64,000 nucleotides of DNA, taken from positions 4,278,001 to 4,342,000 of the forward strand of contig LR134135.1 in the NCBI GenBank assembly GCA_900635465.1, given 5' to 3'. The notes beneath the pieces were generated by a model. The model searched no databases. It saw only the letters and a program-made list of their open reading frames with translations, and was not told the origin of the DNA. Positions 10,867 to 23,956 of the stretch are shown here, in pieces. The position numbers and the translations under genes were made by a program. Position 1 is the stretch's first letter; each line of letters opens with the position of its first letter. This DNA is from Lelliottia amnigena. GTDB lineage: Bacteria; Pseudomonadota; Gammaproteobacteria; Enterobacterales; Enterobacteriaceae.

Positions 10867-11796
10867 TTATGAATTAACTTGATCCAACCAGCCCCATTTA
10901 TCTTCCGTTTCACCGGTGAAGAGGCCAAAGAATGCTTGCTGAATACGTTTGGTGACCGGGCCACAGCGGCCTTCGCCTACCTGGATGCCGTCAACGCTGC
11001 GAACGGGGGTGATTTCTGCCGCCGTTCCGGACATGAACACTTCATCGGCCAGATACAGCGATTCGCGGGAAAGAACCTGCTCACGCACTTCAATATCCAA
11101 CTCTTTTGCCAGCTTGATGATGGCATCGCGCGTGATCCCCGGCAGTGCAGAGGAGGTGAACGGCGGCGTGAACAGAATGCCGTCTTTCACTTCAAACAGG
11201 TTTTCACCCGCGCCTTCAGAGATGTAGCCATTCACATCCAGGGCGATACCTTCCTGGTAGCCGTGGCGGCGCGCTTCGCTTCCCACCAACAGAGAAGAAA
11301 GGTAGTTGCCGCCGGCTTTCGCTGCGGTCGGGATGGTGTTTGGTGCCACGCGATTCCAGGAAGAGACCATGGCGTCGATCCCCTGGTCCAGCGCATCCGC
11401 GCCCAAATATGCACCCCATGGGAAGGCGGCAATGATCACGTCAGTGCTGTAACCGTCTGGCGGGTTTACGCCCATTCCGACATCACCCACAAAAACCAGC
11501 GGACGAATGTAGGCGCTGGTCAGGTTGTTTTGACGAATCACGGCGCGGCACGCTTCCATCAATTCATCAACGCTCTGAGAGACAGGAAAACGGTAGATTT
11601 TGGCTGAGTCACGCAGACGCTGCATGTGTTCGCGATGGCGGAACACCACGGGTCCTTTGTGAGAGTCATAGCAACGGATACCTTCAAAAACGGAGGTGCC
11701 GTAGTGCAGGGCGTGGGACATCACATGGATCTTCGCGTCTTCCCAACGCACCATCTCACCGTTGAACCAAATGTAATCAGCTTTCTTCGTGGTCAT
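10867..11796 (-). CDS. ilvE: branched-chain amino acid aminotransferase
   Basis: 309 codons from MTTKKADYIWFNGEMV, the conserved N terminus. The frame is open 26 codons further to 11874, but that extension falls in the ilvM-ilvE gap and resembles no known protein. Class IV (D-amino-acid-transaminase fold) PLP enzyme for the last step to valine, leucine and isoleucine. The PLP lysine sits in PTAAKAGGNYLSS near residue 160, and the phosphate-binding GENLFEV and TGTAAEITPV segments are present. Third structural gene of the operon. Confidence 0.96.
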   Translation of the reverse strand: MTTKKADYIWFNGEMVRWEDAKIHVMSHALHYGTSVFEGIRCYDSHKGPVVFRHREHMQRLRDSAKIYRFPVSQSVDELMEACRAVIRQNNLTSAYIRPLVFVGDVGMGVNPPDGYSTDVIIAAFPWGAYLGADALDQGIDAMVSSWNRVAPNTIPTAAKAGGNYLSSLLVGSEARRHGYQEGIALDVNGYISEGAGENLFEVKDGILFTPPFTSSALPGITRDAIIKLAKELDIEVREQVLSRESLYLADEVFMSGTAAEITPVRSVDGIQVGEGRCGPVTKRIQQAFFGLFTGETEDKWGWLDQVNS

Positions 11797-11815
11797 TTTT
11801 CTTCCTATTGCGCTC

Positions 11816-12079
11816 TCAGGCGCGAATTTGTTGTGATGCGGTTGTGCTCTGGCAGATGGCGACGTGGGCAACATCGACCAGTTTACTTAGCTGGCTAAAC
11901 AGTAAGTCGACCGACCGTGGGCTGGCAACGGTCAATTCAATATTTATGTTCTGGGCATCGGTGGCGGTTTCCATATTCATGGCGCAAATCTGAAAGCCAC
12001 GATGGCGCACCACGCGCAGTACGCGCTCTAACGTTTCTGGGTTGAAGCGGGCCTGCACGGCGACTTGATGTTGCATCAT
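11816..12079 (-). CDS. ilvM: acetolactate synthase II small subunit
   Basis: 87 codons, a single ACT-like domain that stabilises and activates the IlvG catalytic subunit; isozyme II is insensitive to valine. The sequence MMQHQVAVQARFNPETLERV closely follows E. coli IlvM. Its ATG overlaps the ilvG stop by 4 nt (ATGA), so translation is probably coupled. Intact here, but its catalytic partner ilvG is frameshifted in this sequence. Confidence 0.95.
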   Translation of the reverse strand: MMQHQVAVQARFNPETLERVLRVVRHRGFQICAMNMETATDAQNINIELTVASPRSVDLLFSQLSKLVDVAHVAICQSTTASQQIRA

Positions 12080-13723
12080 GATAATTTCTCCAGCATTTGT
12101 GCGTTACTGGCGCCGGGTGGCACCAATGGCCAGACATTCTCAAGCTCGTCGATTGAGACATGAAGCAGATAGGGCCCCTCGCTGGACAGCATGGTGTCGA
12201 GTGCCGCTTCAACCTGGTCTTTACGGGTGATGTGTTGGCCTGGGATGCCGAAGGCGCTGGCTAACACGAGGAAATCGGGGGTTATCGGTCAGTGTCGTTT
12301 CGCTATAACGTTCGTTGAAGAACAACTGCTGCCACTGGCGAACCATCCCCAAACGCTGGTTATCCAGTAACAGGATTTTCAGCGGTAACTGTTTACGCTT
12401 AACGGTGCCCAGTTCCTGAACGTTCATCATGAACGAGCCGTCACCCGAGATACAGATAACCGTATCATTCGGACGCGCAACCTGTGCCCCCACCGCCGCT
12501 GGTAATCCAAAGCCCATGGTGCCCAAGCCGCTGGAGGTGATGAAATTTTCCGGGCGGGTGTAGGTCATGTGCTGTGCGGACCACATCTGGTGCTGGCCGA
12601 CATCGGTGGTGACCACGCTGTCAGCCGGTTTGCGATCCGACAGCTGCTTTAACAGCAATGGCGCATAGATCGCGTCACCCGGGTGGTCGTAACGCCAGGC
12701 ATTTTCTGTGCGCATCGCCGCAGTGTGCTGACGCCATGCATCGATCGACAAAGATTGCTGTAATGCGGGCAACAAGGCATTCAGGTCGCCCTGAAGTGCC
12801 ACGTGTGCCTGACGCAGTTTGTGCATTTCGGCGGGGTCGATATCCATGTGGATCACCTTCGCATTCGGCGCAAACGTATTCAGCTTACCGGTCACCCGGT
12901 CGTCAAAGCGGGCCCCTACCGCGATAAGTAAATCGCATTCTTGAACAGCCAGATTAGCAGCTTTCGTCCCGTGCATGCCCAACATACCCAGATAGAACGG
13001 GTAATCAGCATCCACCGCGCCGAGGCCTTTCAGCGTGCAGGTTGCAGGCATCTGAGTGGCGGCGATAAATTCCCGCAGAGCCGGAACCGCCTGCGCCATG
13101 CCTACGCCACCGCCGATATACAGGATGGGTTGCTGCGCCTGCGCTAACATCTGGCGGGCGTCTTCCACTTCCCCGTACGGGAAAGCATCTTCCGTTTCAA
13201 CCGTGGAAAAATGGGGTTCCAGATCGCCCATTGCGAGCTGGATATCTTTAGGAATGTCGATCAGGACCGGACCCGGGCGACCTGAGTTTGCCACCTCAAA
13301 AGCTTCTGCCATTACGCGCGGCAGCTCTTCCAGAGACTGCACCAAAAAACTGTGCTTGGTGCAGGCCAGTGATAAACCCAGAACGTCCACTTCCTGGAAT
13401 GCATCTGTACCAATCAGGGGCAACGCCACCTGACCGGTAATGGCCACGACAGGAACAGAGTCGAGTAACGCATCTGCCAGGCCGGTGATCAGGTTAGTCG
13501 CCCCGGGGCCGGAAGTCGCCATACAGACGCCTGTTTTCCCCGTGGCACGGGCGAAACCAATCGCCGCCATTGCCGCGCCCTGCTCGTGTCGACACAACAG
13601 ATGTTCCACGCCGCCGTCATACAGTGCATCGTAAATCGGCATAATTGCGCCTCCTGGATATCCGAACACTATCTCGACTCCCTGCGCGCGCAACGCATGT
13701 ACTACCCACTGTGCCCCATTCAT
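12076..13723 (-). pseudogene. ilvG: acetolactate synthase II large subunit, broken by a +1 frameshift near its 3' end
   Basis: TPP-dependent enzyme that makes acetolactate and acetohydroxybutyrate with IlvM. From 13723 the frame runs through the cofactor Glu in HEQGAAMAA near residue 47 and the TPP motif GDGSFMMN, then goes wrong after SETTLTDNP. The correct C terminus ([18 protein letters not shown] to the stop at 12076) continues in another frame. One extra G in the run at 12277-12281 (5 instead of 4) explains it; total length is 548 codons plus one base. E. coli K-12 ilvG is also frameshifted, but at a different, more central place. Here a sequencing overcall is likelier, because four other genes show the same lesion. 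Confidence 0.9.
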
Positions 13724-13725
13724 AG

Positions 13726-13776
13726 TCAGTTCCCCGTCATACTTCGAGAGAAACAGTATTTTATGCTAGTCATCAT
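13726..13776 (-). CDS. ilvX: small peptide IlvX
   Basis: A 16-codon frame, [16 protein letters not shown], ending 2 nt before the ilvG ATG. It resembles the E. coli K-12 small protein IlvX (MNNSTKFCFSRFRTGN) in length, position and the CFSR core. A GGGGA ribosome-binding site precedes it. Conservation suggests it is translated, perhaps coupling leader and ilvG translation; its function is unknown. Confidence 0.72.
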   Translation of the reverse strand: MMTSIKYCFSRSMTGN

Positions 13777-13806
13777 TATCTGTTCCCCGTTTAAGTTTTT
13801 AAGTCA

Positions 13807-13843
13807 TAAAAAAACCCCCGGACCTTTCGGTGCGGGGGTCTTA
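13807..13843 (-). terminator. ilvGMEDA attenuator terminator
   Basis: On the minus strand AGACCCCCGCACCGAAAGGT is followed by CCGGGGG and a run of seven T. It lies 21 nt after the ilvL stop, so it is the terminator arm of the leader-peptide attenuator. Ribosome stalling at Val, Ile or Leu codons of ilvL would prevent it forming. Confidence 0.9.
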
Positions 13844-13863
13844 GTTCGTTAAGGCTTGTTTTT

Positions 13864-13962
13864 TTAAGCCTTTCCTCGTCCAAGTGCAGCCCCGCACGGT
13901 GGGATAATAATCACCACCACGCTAATTACGACTAGGCTAATCACTTGTAGAAGGGCTTTCAT
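13864..13962 (-). CDS. ilvL: ilvGMEDA operon leader peptide
   Basis: A 32-codon frame from ATG at 13962 to TAA at 13864, beginning MKALLQVISLVVISVVVIII and continuing PPCGAALGRGKA. More than half its codons are Val, Ile or Leu, the amino acids made by the operon. Length and the C-terminal PPCGAALGRGKA agree with E. coli IlvL. It controls transcription into ilvXGMEDA by attenuation together with the terminator just downstream. Confidence 0.95.
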   Translation of the reverse strand: MKALLQVISLVVISVVVIIIPPCGAALGRGKA

Positions 13963-14305
13963 ATTCAGTTATTTTTGCATCTTGTTCGAAGGAATACCTA
14001 AAGAGGTAACACAGATATTGATTTGAAGACAAGGAATATTTACTGCGCATTCATTTGGCAAGCGAATCGTTTTGTTAAAAATGATTGTTTTATATAAGAA
14101 ATTTATAAAATGAAGATTTTTCATTATTTTTTTGTATCTGCCGTGAGGCGATACACCGGTTTACTTCAGATTGCGAGCGTGATTCAGGCATTATGCAAAC
14201 GTTGCATAACATCTTTAAAAAACGTGAAAGTGCCTCGTAATGCTACAAATTGCTGCTAAAAAACAAAAAATAATCAAGGCATAGTGACATCAAAAGGAGG
14301 CGTAC
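13963..14305. promoter_or_regulatory. AT-rich divergent intergenic region (ilvL and yifB promoters)
   Basis: 343 bases between the divergent ilvL and yifB starts with no gene. The centre (about 14085-14130) is very AT-rich, fitting the IHF/H-NS-sensitive upstream region described for E. coli ilvPG. I cannot fix -10/-35 boxes by eye. An AAAGGAGG ribosome-binding site for yifB lies at 14293-14300. Confidence 0.55.
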
Positions 14306-15826
14306 ATGTCACTGTCTGTTGTCTATACCCGCGCTGCTTTAGGAGTGCAGGCACCGCTCATCTCTGTTGAAGTTCATCTGAGTAACGGCCTTCCTGGCTT
14401 AACACTTGTCGGGCTTCCTGAAACGACAGTGAAAGAAGCCCGAGATCGCGTTCGCAGCGCCATTATCAATAGTGGTTATATCTTTCCGGCAAAAAAGATA
14501 ACCATCAACCTTGCGCCTGCAGATTTGCCAAAAGAAGGCGGGCGATATGATTTACCTATCGCTATAGCGCTTCTTACCGCCTCTGAGCAACTTAACGCCC
14601 CCAGACTGAACACGTACGAGTTCGTGGGCGAATTAGCGCTTACAGGCGCGTTACGTGGCGTTCCCGGCGCAATCTCTGGTGCGTTAGCCGCCTTGCAGGC
14701 GGGAAGAGAGATTATCGTTGCTGCCGAAAATGCATCAGAGGTCAGCCTTATCGAGAAAAAGGGCTGCCTGATTGCCAGCCATTTACAAGAAGTCTGTGCT
14801 TTTCTTGAAGGCCGTCATGAGCTTGCCGAACCTGAGGAAAATCGTTTAGTCGTATTAGACTCTCTTGATGACTTGAGCGATATCATTGGTCAGGATCAGG
14901 GAAAGCGTGCGCTGGAAATCACTGCGGCCGGTGGTCATAACCTGCTGCTTATCGGCCCGCCAGGGACAGGAAAAACGATGTTAGCAAGCCGGCTGAACGG
15001 GCTGCTCCCACCCTTAAATAATCAGGAAGCGCTTGAGAGTGCCGCAATCATTAGTCTGGCGAATTCGGCATCATTGAAGAAGCAATGGAAGAGACGACCG
15101 TTTCGCTCTCCTCATCATAGTGCCTCACTCTGCGCGATGGTCGGCGGCGGCGCCATTCCTGAGCCAGGTGAAATCTCTTTAGCTCATAATGGAATTCTTT
15201 TTCTTGATGAATTACCGGAGTTTGAACGACGGGTTCTGGATGCATTACGTGAGCCTATCGAGTCTGGACAGATCCATATTTCTCGTACACGCGCGAAGAT
15301 TAGCTACCCCGCACAGTTTCAACTTATTGCCGCGATGAATCCAAGCCCATCAGGACACTATCAGGGCAATCACAACCGGAGTACCCCTGAACAAACGCTT
15401 CGCTATTTAGGGAGGTTGTCAGGCCCCTTCCTTGACCGTTTTGATTTGTCTCTGGAGATCCCGCTACCTCCACCTGGTGTGCTCAGTCAGGCAAATGCGA
15501 CGGGAGAAACCAGTGGAACCGTACGGGACAGGGTGATCATCGCACAGGAACGACAGTTGAAACGGCAAAATAAACTTAATGCACGTCTCGATAATGCTGA
15601 GATTCGCCAGCGCTGCTGCTTGTCAGAAGAGGATTCCCGGTGGCTGGAGGAGACGTTAACGCTGCTTGGGCTTTCAGTGCGGGCCTGGCAACGCTTATTG
15701 AAGGTCGCACGAACCATTGCAGATTTGGAGAGTTGTAGGGATATCGAGAGGAGGCATTTGCAAGAAGCATTAAGCTATCGCGCGATAGACCGTCTGCTGC
15801 TGCATCTGCAAAAGATGCTGACGTAA
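14306..15826 (+). CDS. yifB: YifB/ComM-family AAA+ ATPase (Mg-chelatase-like)
   Basis: 506 codons, as in E. coli. N-terminal ComM/Lon-protease-like fold (residues 1-170), then an AAA+ module with Walker A GPPGTGKTM near 217-225, Walker B ILFLDELPEF near 300, and a C-terminal helical domain. The Vibrio and Haemophilus orthologue ComM is a hexameric helicase that extends branch migration during natural transformation; the enterobacterial role is not settled. It ends just before a bidirectional terminator shared with maoP. Confidence 0.93.
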   Translation: MSLSVVYTRAALGVQAPLISVEVHLSNGLPGLTLVGLPETTVKEARDRVRSAIINSGYIFPAKKITINLAPADLPKEGGRYDLPIAIALLTASEQLNAPRLNTYEFVGELALTGALRGVPGAISGALAALQAGREIIVAAENASEVSLIEKKGCLIASHLQEVCAFLEGRHELAEPEENRLVVLDSLDDLSDIIGQDQGKRALEITAAGGHNLLLIGPPGTGKTMLASRLNGLLPPLNNQEALESAAIISLANSASLKKQWKRRPFRSPHHSASLCAMVGGGAIPEPGEISLAHNGILFLDELPEFERRVLDALREPIESGQIHISRTRAKISYPAQFQLIAAMNPSPSGHYQGNHNRSTPEQTLRYLGRLSGPFLDRFDLSLEIPLPPPGVLSQANATGETSGTVRDRVIIAQERQLKRQNKLNARLDNAEIRQRCCLSEEDSRWLEETLTLLGLSVRAWQRLLKVARTIADLESCRDIERRHLQEALSYRAIDRLLLHLQKMLT

Positions 15827-15827
15827 A

Positions 15828-15852
15828 AAAGGGGCCTAAGCCCCTTTTTCAT
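15828..15852. terminator. bidirectional terminator between yifB and maoP
   Basis: AAAAAAGGGGCCTAAGCCCCTTTTT: a GC stem flanked by an A run and a T run, between two converging genes. Confidence 0.85.
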
Positions 15853-15856
15853 TATA

Positions 15857-16195
15857 TCAATCGTCCGATTCGGTGTAGTCTTCCGCGCCTTCTACCTGTG
15901 GCTTACCGCCAGACAGTGTATGAAAACGCTTTGGCCGCTTGATACGGCCCATGTACTTGATCCACACACGTTCTATTTCAGATTCTGGCTCACGCTCTCC
16001 ACGGCAAACGGCAACAAACTGTTTCTCGTCTTCCGTTGCAGGCTCACGTTTACCCAGATCTAACTCGTTAAAAGCGTAACCATGACGTTCAAGCAGTTGC
16101 GCTTCTTTAATGGTGAAATCACCGTGACGAGAGAACCCACGCGGATAATTTTTATTGTCAAAAAAACGATTAGTCGTCGTAAAGCTTTCCGCCAT
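15857..16195 (-). CDS. maoP: macrodomain Ori organization protein MaoP (YifE)
   Basis: 112 codons, a small DUF413-family protein. In E. coli MaoP acts with the cis site maoS to structure the Ori macrodomain. The conserved core includes [21 protein letters not shown] and the Glu-rich middle [14 protein letters not shown]. The conserved hdfR-maoP-yifB neighbourhood supports the call. E. coli maoS lies near the rRNA operon in this region; I did not identify the site here. Confidence 0.92.
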   Translation of the reverse strand: MAESFTTTNRFFDNKNYPRGFSRHGDFTIKEAQLLERHGYAFNELDLGKREPATEDEKQFVAVCRGEREPESEIERVWIKYMGRIKRPKRFHTLSGGKPQVEGAEDYTESDD

Positions 16196-16313
16196 CCTAC
16201 ACGCTCCTAATTCTTTGGCCGAGCTATTTATGGCGCGGAGTATTAGTTACGCTTGACAGAGTGTAAAACAAAAGATTTAAATCATAACGACAAATGATTT
16301 TGCGGAGAAAGAA

Positions 16314-17135
16314 GTGGATACGGAATTGCTAAAAACTTTCCTCGAAGTGAGCAGAACGCGTCACTTTGGGCGGGCAGCAGAAGCGCTTTATCTGACGCAA
16401 TCAGCCGTCAGTTTTCGTATTCGCCAGCTAGAAAATCAGCTTGGTGTGAATCTTTTTACCCGTCATCGTAACAATATTCGCTTAACTACTGCCGGGGAAA
16501 AACTCCTTCCTTATGCAGAAACGTTGATGAACACCTGGCAAGCAGCGCGAAAAGAAGTCGCTCACACCTCGCGATATAATGAGTTTTCCATTGGAGCCAG
16601 TGCTTCTTTGTGGGAATGCATGCTTAGCCAGTGGCTTACCCGTTTATACAGCTCGCATGACAATTTGCAGTTCGAGGCCAGGATCGCTCAGAGACAATCT
16701 CTTGTGAAACAGCTGCATGAACGTCAGTTGGATCTTCTGATTACAACCGAAGCCCCTAAAATGGACGAGTTCAGTAGTCAAATCCTTGGACAGTTTAGTC
16801 TCGCACTTTACGCCTCTGCGCCTTCAATGATGAAAGCGGATCTGACCTATTTGCGCCTGGAGTGGGGGCCTGATTTTCAACAGCACGAAACGGGTTTGAT
16901 TGCAGCGGATGACGTCCCGGCACTGACAACAAGCTCAGCAGAGATGGCTTGTCAGCAATTAGCGACTCTTAAGGGGTGCACATGGTTGCCCGTTCGCTGG
17001 GCCGATGAGAAGCCGAATTTGCACACTGTTGCAGATTCAACAACACTTTCAAGACCGCTGTACGCCGTTTGGCTTCAGAATAGTGATAAGCAGATGCAAA
17101 TAAAGGATCTTTTAAAAATCAATGTGATGGATTAA
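16314..17135 (+). CDS. hdfR: LysR-type regulator HdfR
   Basis: 273 codons from a GTG start. Winged helix-turn-helix at residues 1-60 ([19 protein letters not shown], then [14 protein letters not shown]), followed by a short LysR effector domain. In E. coli HdfR represses flhDC and is itself repressed by H-NS. Divergent from maoP; the gene ends upstream of the rRNA operon's distal tRNAs on the opposite strand. Confidence 0.9.
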   Translation: MDTELLKTFLEVSRTRHFGRAAEALYLTQSAVSFRIRQLENQLGVNLFTRHRNNIRLTTAGEKLLPYAETLMNTWQAARKEVAHTSRYNEFSIGASASLWECMLSQWLTRLYSSHDNLQFEARIAQRQSLVKQLHERQLDLLITTEAPKMDEFSSQILGQFSLALYASAPSMMKADLTYLRLEWGPDFQQHETGLIAADDVPALTTSSAEMACQQLATLKGCTWLPVRWADEKPNLHTVADSTTLSRPLYAVWLQNSDKQMQIKDLLKINVMD

Positions 17136-17186
17136 TTGCTGAAGACTTGCAAGGATGCAGGTTTTGAGGGTTTTGGGGATTTCAAA

Positions 17187-17220
17187 GCAAAAAAAATCCT
17201 TTGCCTAAGCAAAGGATTCA
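17187..17220 (-). terminator. rRNA operon distal terminator
   Basis: On the minus strand AATCCTTTGC-TTAG-GCAAAGGATT is followed by eight T. It lies just after tRNA-Trp and closes the ribosomal RNA transcription unit. Confidence 0.85.
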
Positions 17221-17224
17221 TATA

Positions 17225-17300
17225 TGGCAGGGGCGGAGAGACTCGAACTCGCGACACCCGGTTTTGGAGACCGGTGCTCTACCAACTGAGCTACGCCCCT
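17225..17300 (-). tRNA. trpT: tRNA-Trp (CCA)
   Basis: 76 nt, encoded CCA end, anticodon CCA in the loop CTCCAAA. The body matches E. coli tRNA-Trp except for a few compensated stem changes. It lies after tRNA-Asp at the distal end of the rRNA operon, as at E. coli rrnC. Confidence 0.97.
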
Positions 17301-17353
17301 AAATTTTCTTACTATTAAGCCTGCTTGTTTAGCAGGCTTAATTTTATAATAAG

Positions 17354-17430
17354 TGGCGGAACGGACGGGACTCGAACCCGCGACCCCCTGCGTGACAGGC
17401 AGGTATTCTAACCGACTGAACTACCGCTCC
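17354..17430 (-). tRNA. aspT: tRNA-Asp (GTC)
   Basis: 77 nt, encoded CCA end, anticodon GTC; as far as I can recall it is identical to E. coli tRNA-Asp. Separated from tRNA-Trp by a short hairpin (AAGCCTGCT / AGCAGGCTT at about 17316-17340). Confidence 0.97.
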
Positions 17431-17496
17431 ACCGAAGACTTCTGCATACACCTGTTTATTGCACCGGTTTATTGCCCCGGTTTACTGCTTAATTTG

Positions 17497-17616
17497 ATGC
17501 CTGGCAGTTCCCTACTCTCACATGGGGAGACCCCACACTACCATCGGCGCTACGGCGTTTCACTTCTGAGTTCGGCATGGGGTCAGGTGGGACCACCGCG
17601 CTAAAGCCGCCAGGCA
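17497..17616 (-). rRNA. rrf: 5S ribosomal RNA
   Basis: 120 nt from TGCCTGGCGG to its complementary 3' end CTGCCAGGCAT. The closing stem and the conserved loop CCGAACTCAGAAGTG are intact. Confidence 0.96.
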
Positions 17617-17707
17617 AATTCTGTTATCAACATGCATCTCTGCACGTCAATTAATCTGTTATCAAGCTGAATATCGTCTCTTTCCGCCAAAACAGCTTCG
17701 GCGTTGT

Positions 17708-20617
<2,910 letters not shown>

Positions 20618-20744
20618 TCACAACCCGAAGATGTTTCGTAAAACACCCACAGTGTTGCGAAAATTTGAGAGACTCGAACACACCGCTTATCTGCTCTTAT
20701 TACGGAGAGCAGACACAGTGTGTCGTTTCAATTTTCAGCTTGAT

Positions 20745-20765
20745 CCAGATTTTTAAAGAGCAAAA
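20745..20765 (-). promoter_or_regulatory. boxA-like antitermination element in the 16S-23S spacer
   Basis: GCTCTTTAAAAATC on the minus strand, just upstream of 23S. Ribosomal RNA operons carry a second boxA here for NusB/NusE-dependent antitermination. Confidence 0.65.
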
Positions 20766-20825
20766 CTTCGCAGCGCACCTTTTCAGGTACACTCTGAAGT
20801 TTTCTTGTTTTCAGCAGTAAAAGGA

Positions 20826-20901
20826 TGGTGGAGCTATGCGGGATCGAACCGCAGACCTCCTGCGTGCAAGGCAGGCGCTCTCCCAGCTGAGCTATAACCC
20901 C
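20826..20901 (-). tRNA. alaT: tRNA-Ala (TGC)
   Basis: 76 nt with encoded CCA; anticodon TGC in loop CTTGCAC. Second spacer tRNA of the operon, followed by the 23S leader region. Confidence 0.97.
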
Positions 20902-20924
20902 ATCGTAAATGCAAATCTCGTTAC

Positions 20925-21010
20925 CGACAATTTTTCCTGAGACAAGGCGTGGAAGAACGAAGCATACTGAAGTATGCGAGTTATTTCGCAACGCAGTATT
21001 CAGGGAAAAT
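20925..21010. repeat. long imperfect hairpin between the spacer tRNAs
   Basis: The tRNA-Ile/tRNA-Ala gap is 110 nt, about 42 nt in E. coli as I recall it. It holds an inverted repeat centred on GCATAC-TGAA-GTATGC at about 20964-20979. Arms of about 40 nt run from AATTTTTCCTGA on the left to TCAGGGAAAATT on the right. It resembles the variable blocks known from enterobacterial ribosomal spacers. Confidence 0.75.
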
Positions 21011-21011
21011 T

Positions 21012-21088
<77 letters not shown>

Positions 21089-21159
21089 GCAGAGATTCTT
21101 TACTGCTTATTTTTCATCAGACAATCTGTGTGGACACTACAAAGGCAGGTTCTTTCAGG

Positions 21160-22703
<1,544 letters not shown>

Positions 22704-22854
22704 AAGTTTGATGCTCGTGTTTCTTTATTTCTAAAGAAAAGAACTTCGTAATGAATTACGTATGTTCACTCACTGAGACTTGGTTATTCATTTAGCGTCC
22801 GAAGACGTTTAGAATCCATGTCACTTTGAGTGCCCACACAGATTGTCTGATAAA

Positions 22855-22867
22855 TTGTTAAAGAGCA
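22855..22867 (-). promoter_or_regulatory. rrn leader boxA
   Basis: TGCTCTTTAACAA on the minus strand, the exact boxA of E. coli rRNA leaders, between P2 and 16S. It recruits the Nus antitermination complex. Confidence 0.9.
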
Positions 22868-22905
22868 GTGCAACGCGGCTTTCGCTCACCGTTGCGAGGT
22901 CCCGT

Positions 22906-22933
22906 ATAATACGTTTTCCTCATTCAGAGTCAA
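22906..22933 (-). promoter_or_regulatory. rrn promoter P2
   Basis: Minus strand TTGACT, 16-nt spacer, TATTAT. Sequence and position follow E. coli rrn P2. Confidence 0.88.
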
Positions 22934-23025
22934 GCGTTTATTTTCGCTTTTCTCTGCCGGCGTTCATCGCTGAACCCCGCTGACCCGGCGGCTTGTGTTC
23001 CGTTGTTCCGTGTCAGTGGAGGCGC

Positions 23026-23080
23026 ATTATAGGGAGTTATTCTGAGGTGACAAGAGGAAATTTAAAATTAATTTCCAACC
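23026..23080 (-). promoter_or_regulatory. rrn promoter P1 with UP element
   Basis: Minus strand TTGTCA, 16-nt spacer, TATAAT, followed by the GCGCC discriminator typical of stringent rRNA control. Upstream, 23054-23080 is A/T-rich (GGAAATTAATTTTAAATTTC) and matches the rrnB P1 UP element bound by the RNA polymerase alpha C-terminal domain. Confidence 0.92.
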
Positions 23081-23104
23081 GTCTCTTTTTTACCCAAAAG
23101 CACG

Positions 23105-23956
23105 TTAAAGTGCGAGTTTTTCGAGCGTTTCAAAGCCGTAACGCTGTAAAACGGGTAAAAGTTGCTCAGTCTCAGAAGTTAACGCCATGCAAAAGGCAAT
23201 GTTCTTATCACTGGATTTAGCATCTGGCGCTTCATGTTCCAGCAACCAGGCTGTCCGTCGGGCGATTGCCGCACCGGAATCCACAAGACGCGTCCCCTCC
23301 GGCAACACCTCCAGTAGCTCATCCTGTAATAGAGGGAAATGCGTGCAGCCCAGCACCACCGTATCAGGCGGTTCAGCCATGCGAAGCCATGGGCCGAGAA
23401 TGCGTCGCAGCTCTTCCAGCGAAACGGGTTCACCGTGCAGCTTCGCTTCGGCCATCTCCACCAGCTCAGCTGAGCCTAACATTGCAATCTTGCATTCGTT
23501 GGCAAAGCGTTCAATGAGCTCACGCGTATAAGGACGCTTCACCGTTCCGCGCGTCGCTAATAACCCAACGATGCCATTCGCCGTCAGACGCGCAGCAGGC
23601 TTAATCGCCGGAACGACACCCACAACCGGGAACGGGAACTTTTCACGTAATGAAGGAAGAGAAACGGTACTCGCCGTGTTGCAGGCAATGACGGCTAACG
23701 CTAAGGGGTAGCGCGCCTGAACTGCTGTGACGATTTCAACCACACGTTCGACAATAAAGTCTTCGCTCTTTTCCCCATACGGAAAGGCGACATTATCGAA
23801 AGCATAGATGTAATGAAGATCCGGCAGAAGATGCCGAATCTCATCGTAGACCGAAAGCCCACCGACGCCGGAGTCAAACACCAGCACGGTGGGACGTGGA
23901 TCAGAAGGTGTAGCTGCCAGACAAGGTGTATTCCCGTCCTGCAGTTTCGTAGCCAT
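23105..23956 (-). CDS. murI: glutamate racemase
   Basis: 283 codons (285 in E. coli). It makes D-glutamate for peptidoglycan. Both catalytic cysteines are visible: ACNTAST near residue 94 and GCTHFPLL near 205; the N-terminal extension ahead of [11 protein letters not shown] is the region through which UDP-MurNAc-Ala activates the E. coli enzyme. The start lies inside the end of btuB (56-nt overlap), the arrangement known from E. coli. It lies directly upstream of the rRNA P1 promoter, as at E. coli rrnB. Confidence 0.96.
   Translation of the reverse strand: MATKLQDGNTPCLAATPSDPRPTVLVFDSGVGGLSVYDEIRHLLPDLHYIYAFDNVAFPYGEKSEDFIVERVVEIVTAVQARYPLALAVIACNTASTVSLPSLREKFPFPVVGVVPAIKPAARLTANGIVGLLATRGTVKRPYTRELIERFANECKIAMLGSAELVEMAEAKLHGEPVSLEELRRILGPWLRMAEPPDTVVLGCTHFPLLQDELLEVLPEGTRLVDSGAAIARRTAWLLEHEAPDAKSSDKNIAFCMALTSETEQLLPVLQRYGFETLEKLAL

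Noticed and set aside
17225..17430. tRNA genes as phage or island attachment sites
   Set aside because: No integrase gene and no repeated tRNA 3' end nearby; both flanks are the conserved chromosomal neighbours.
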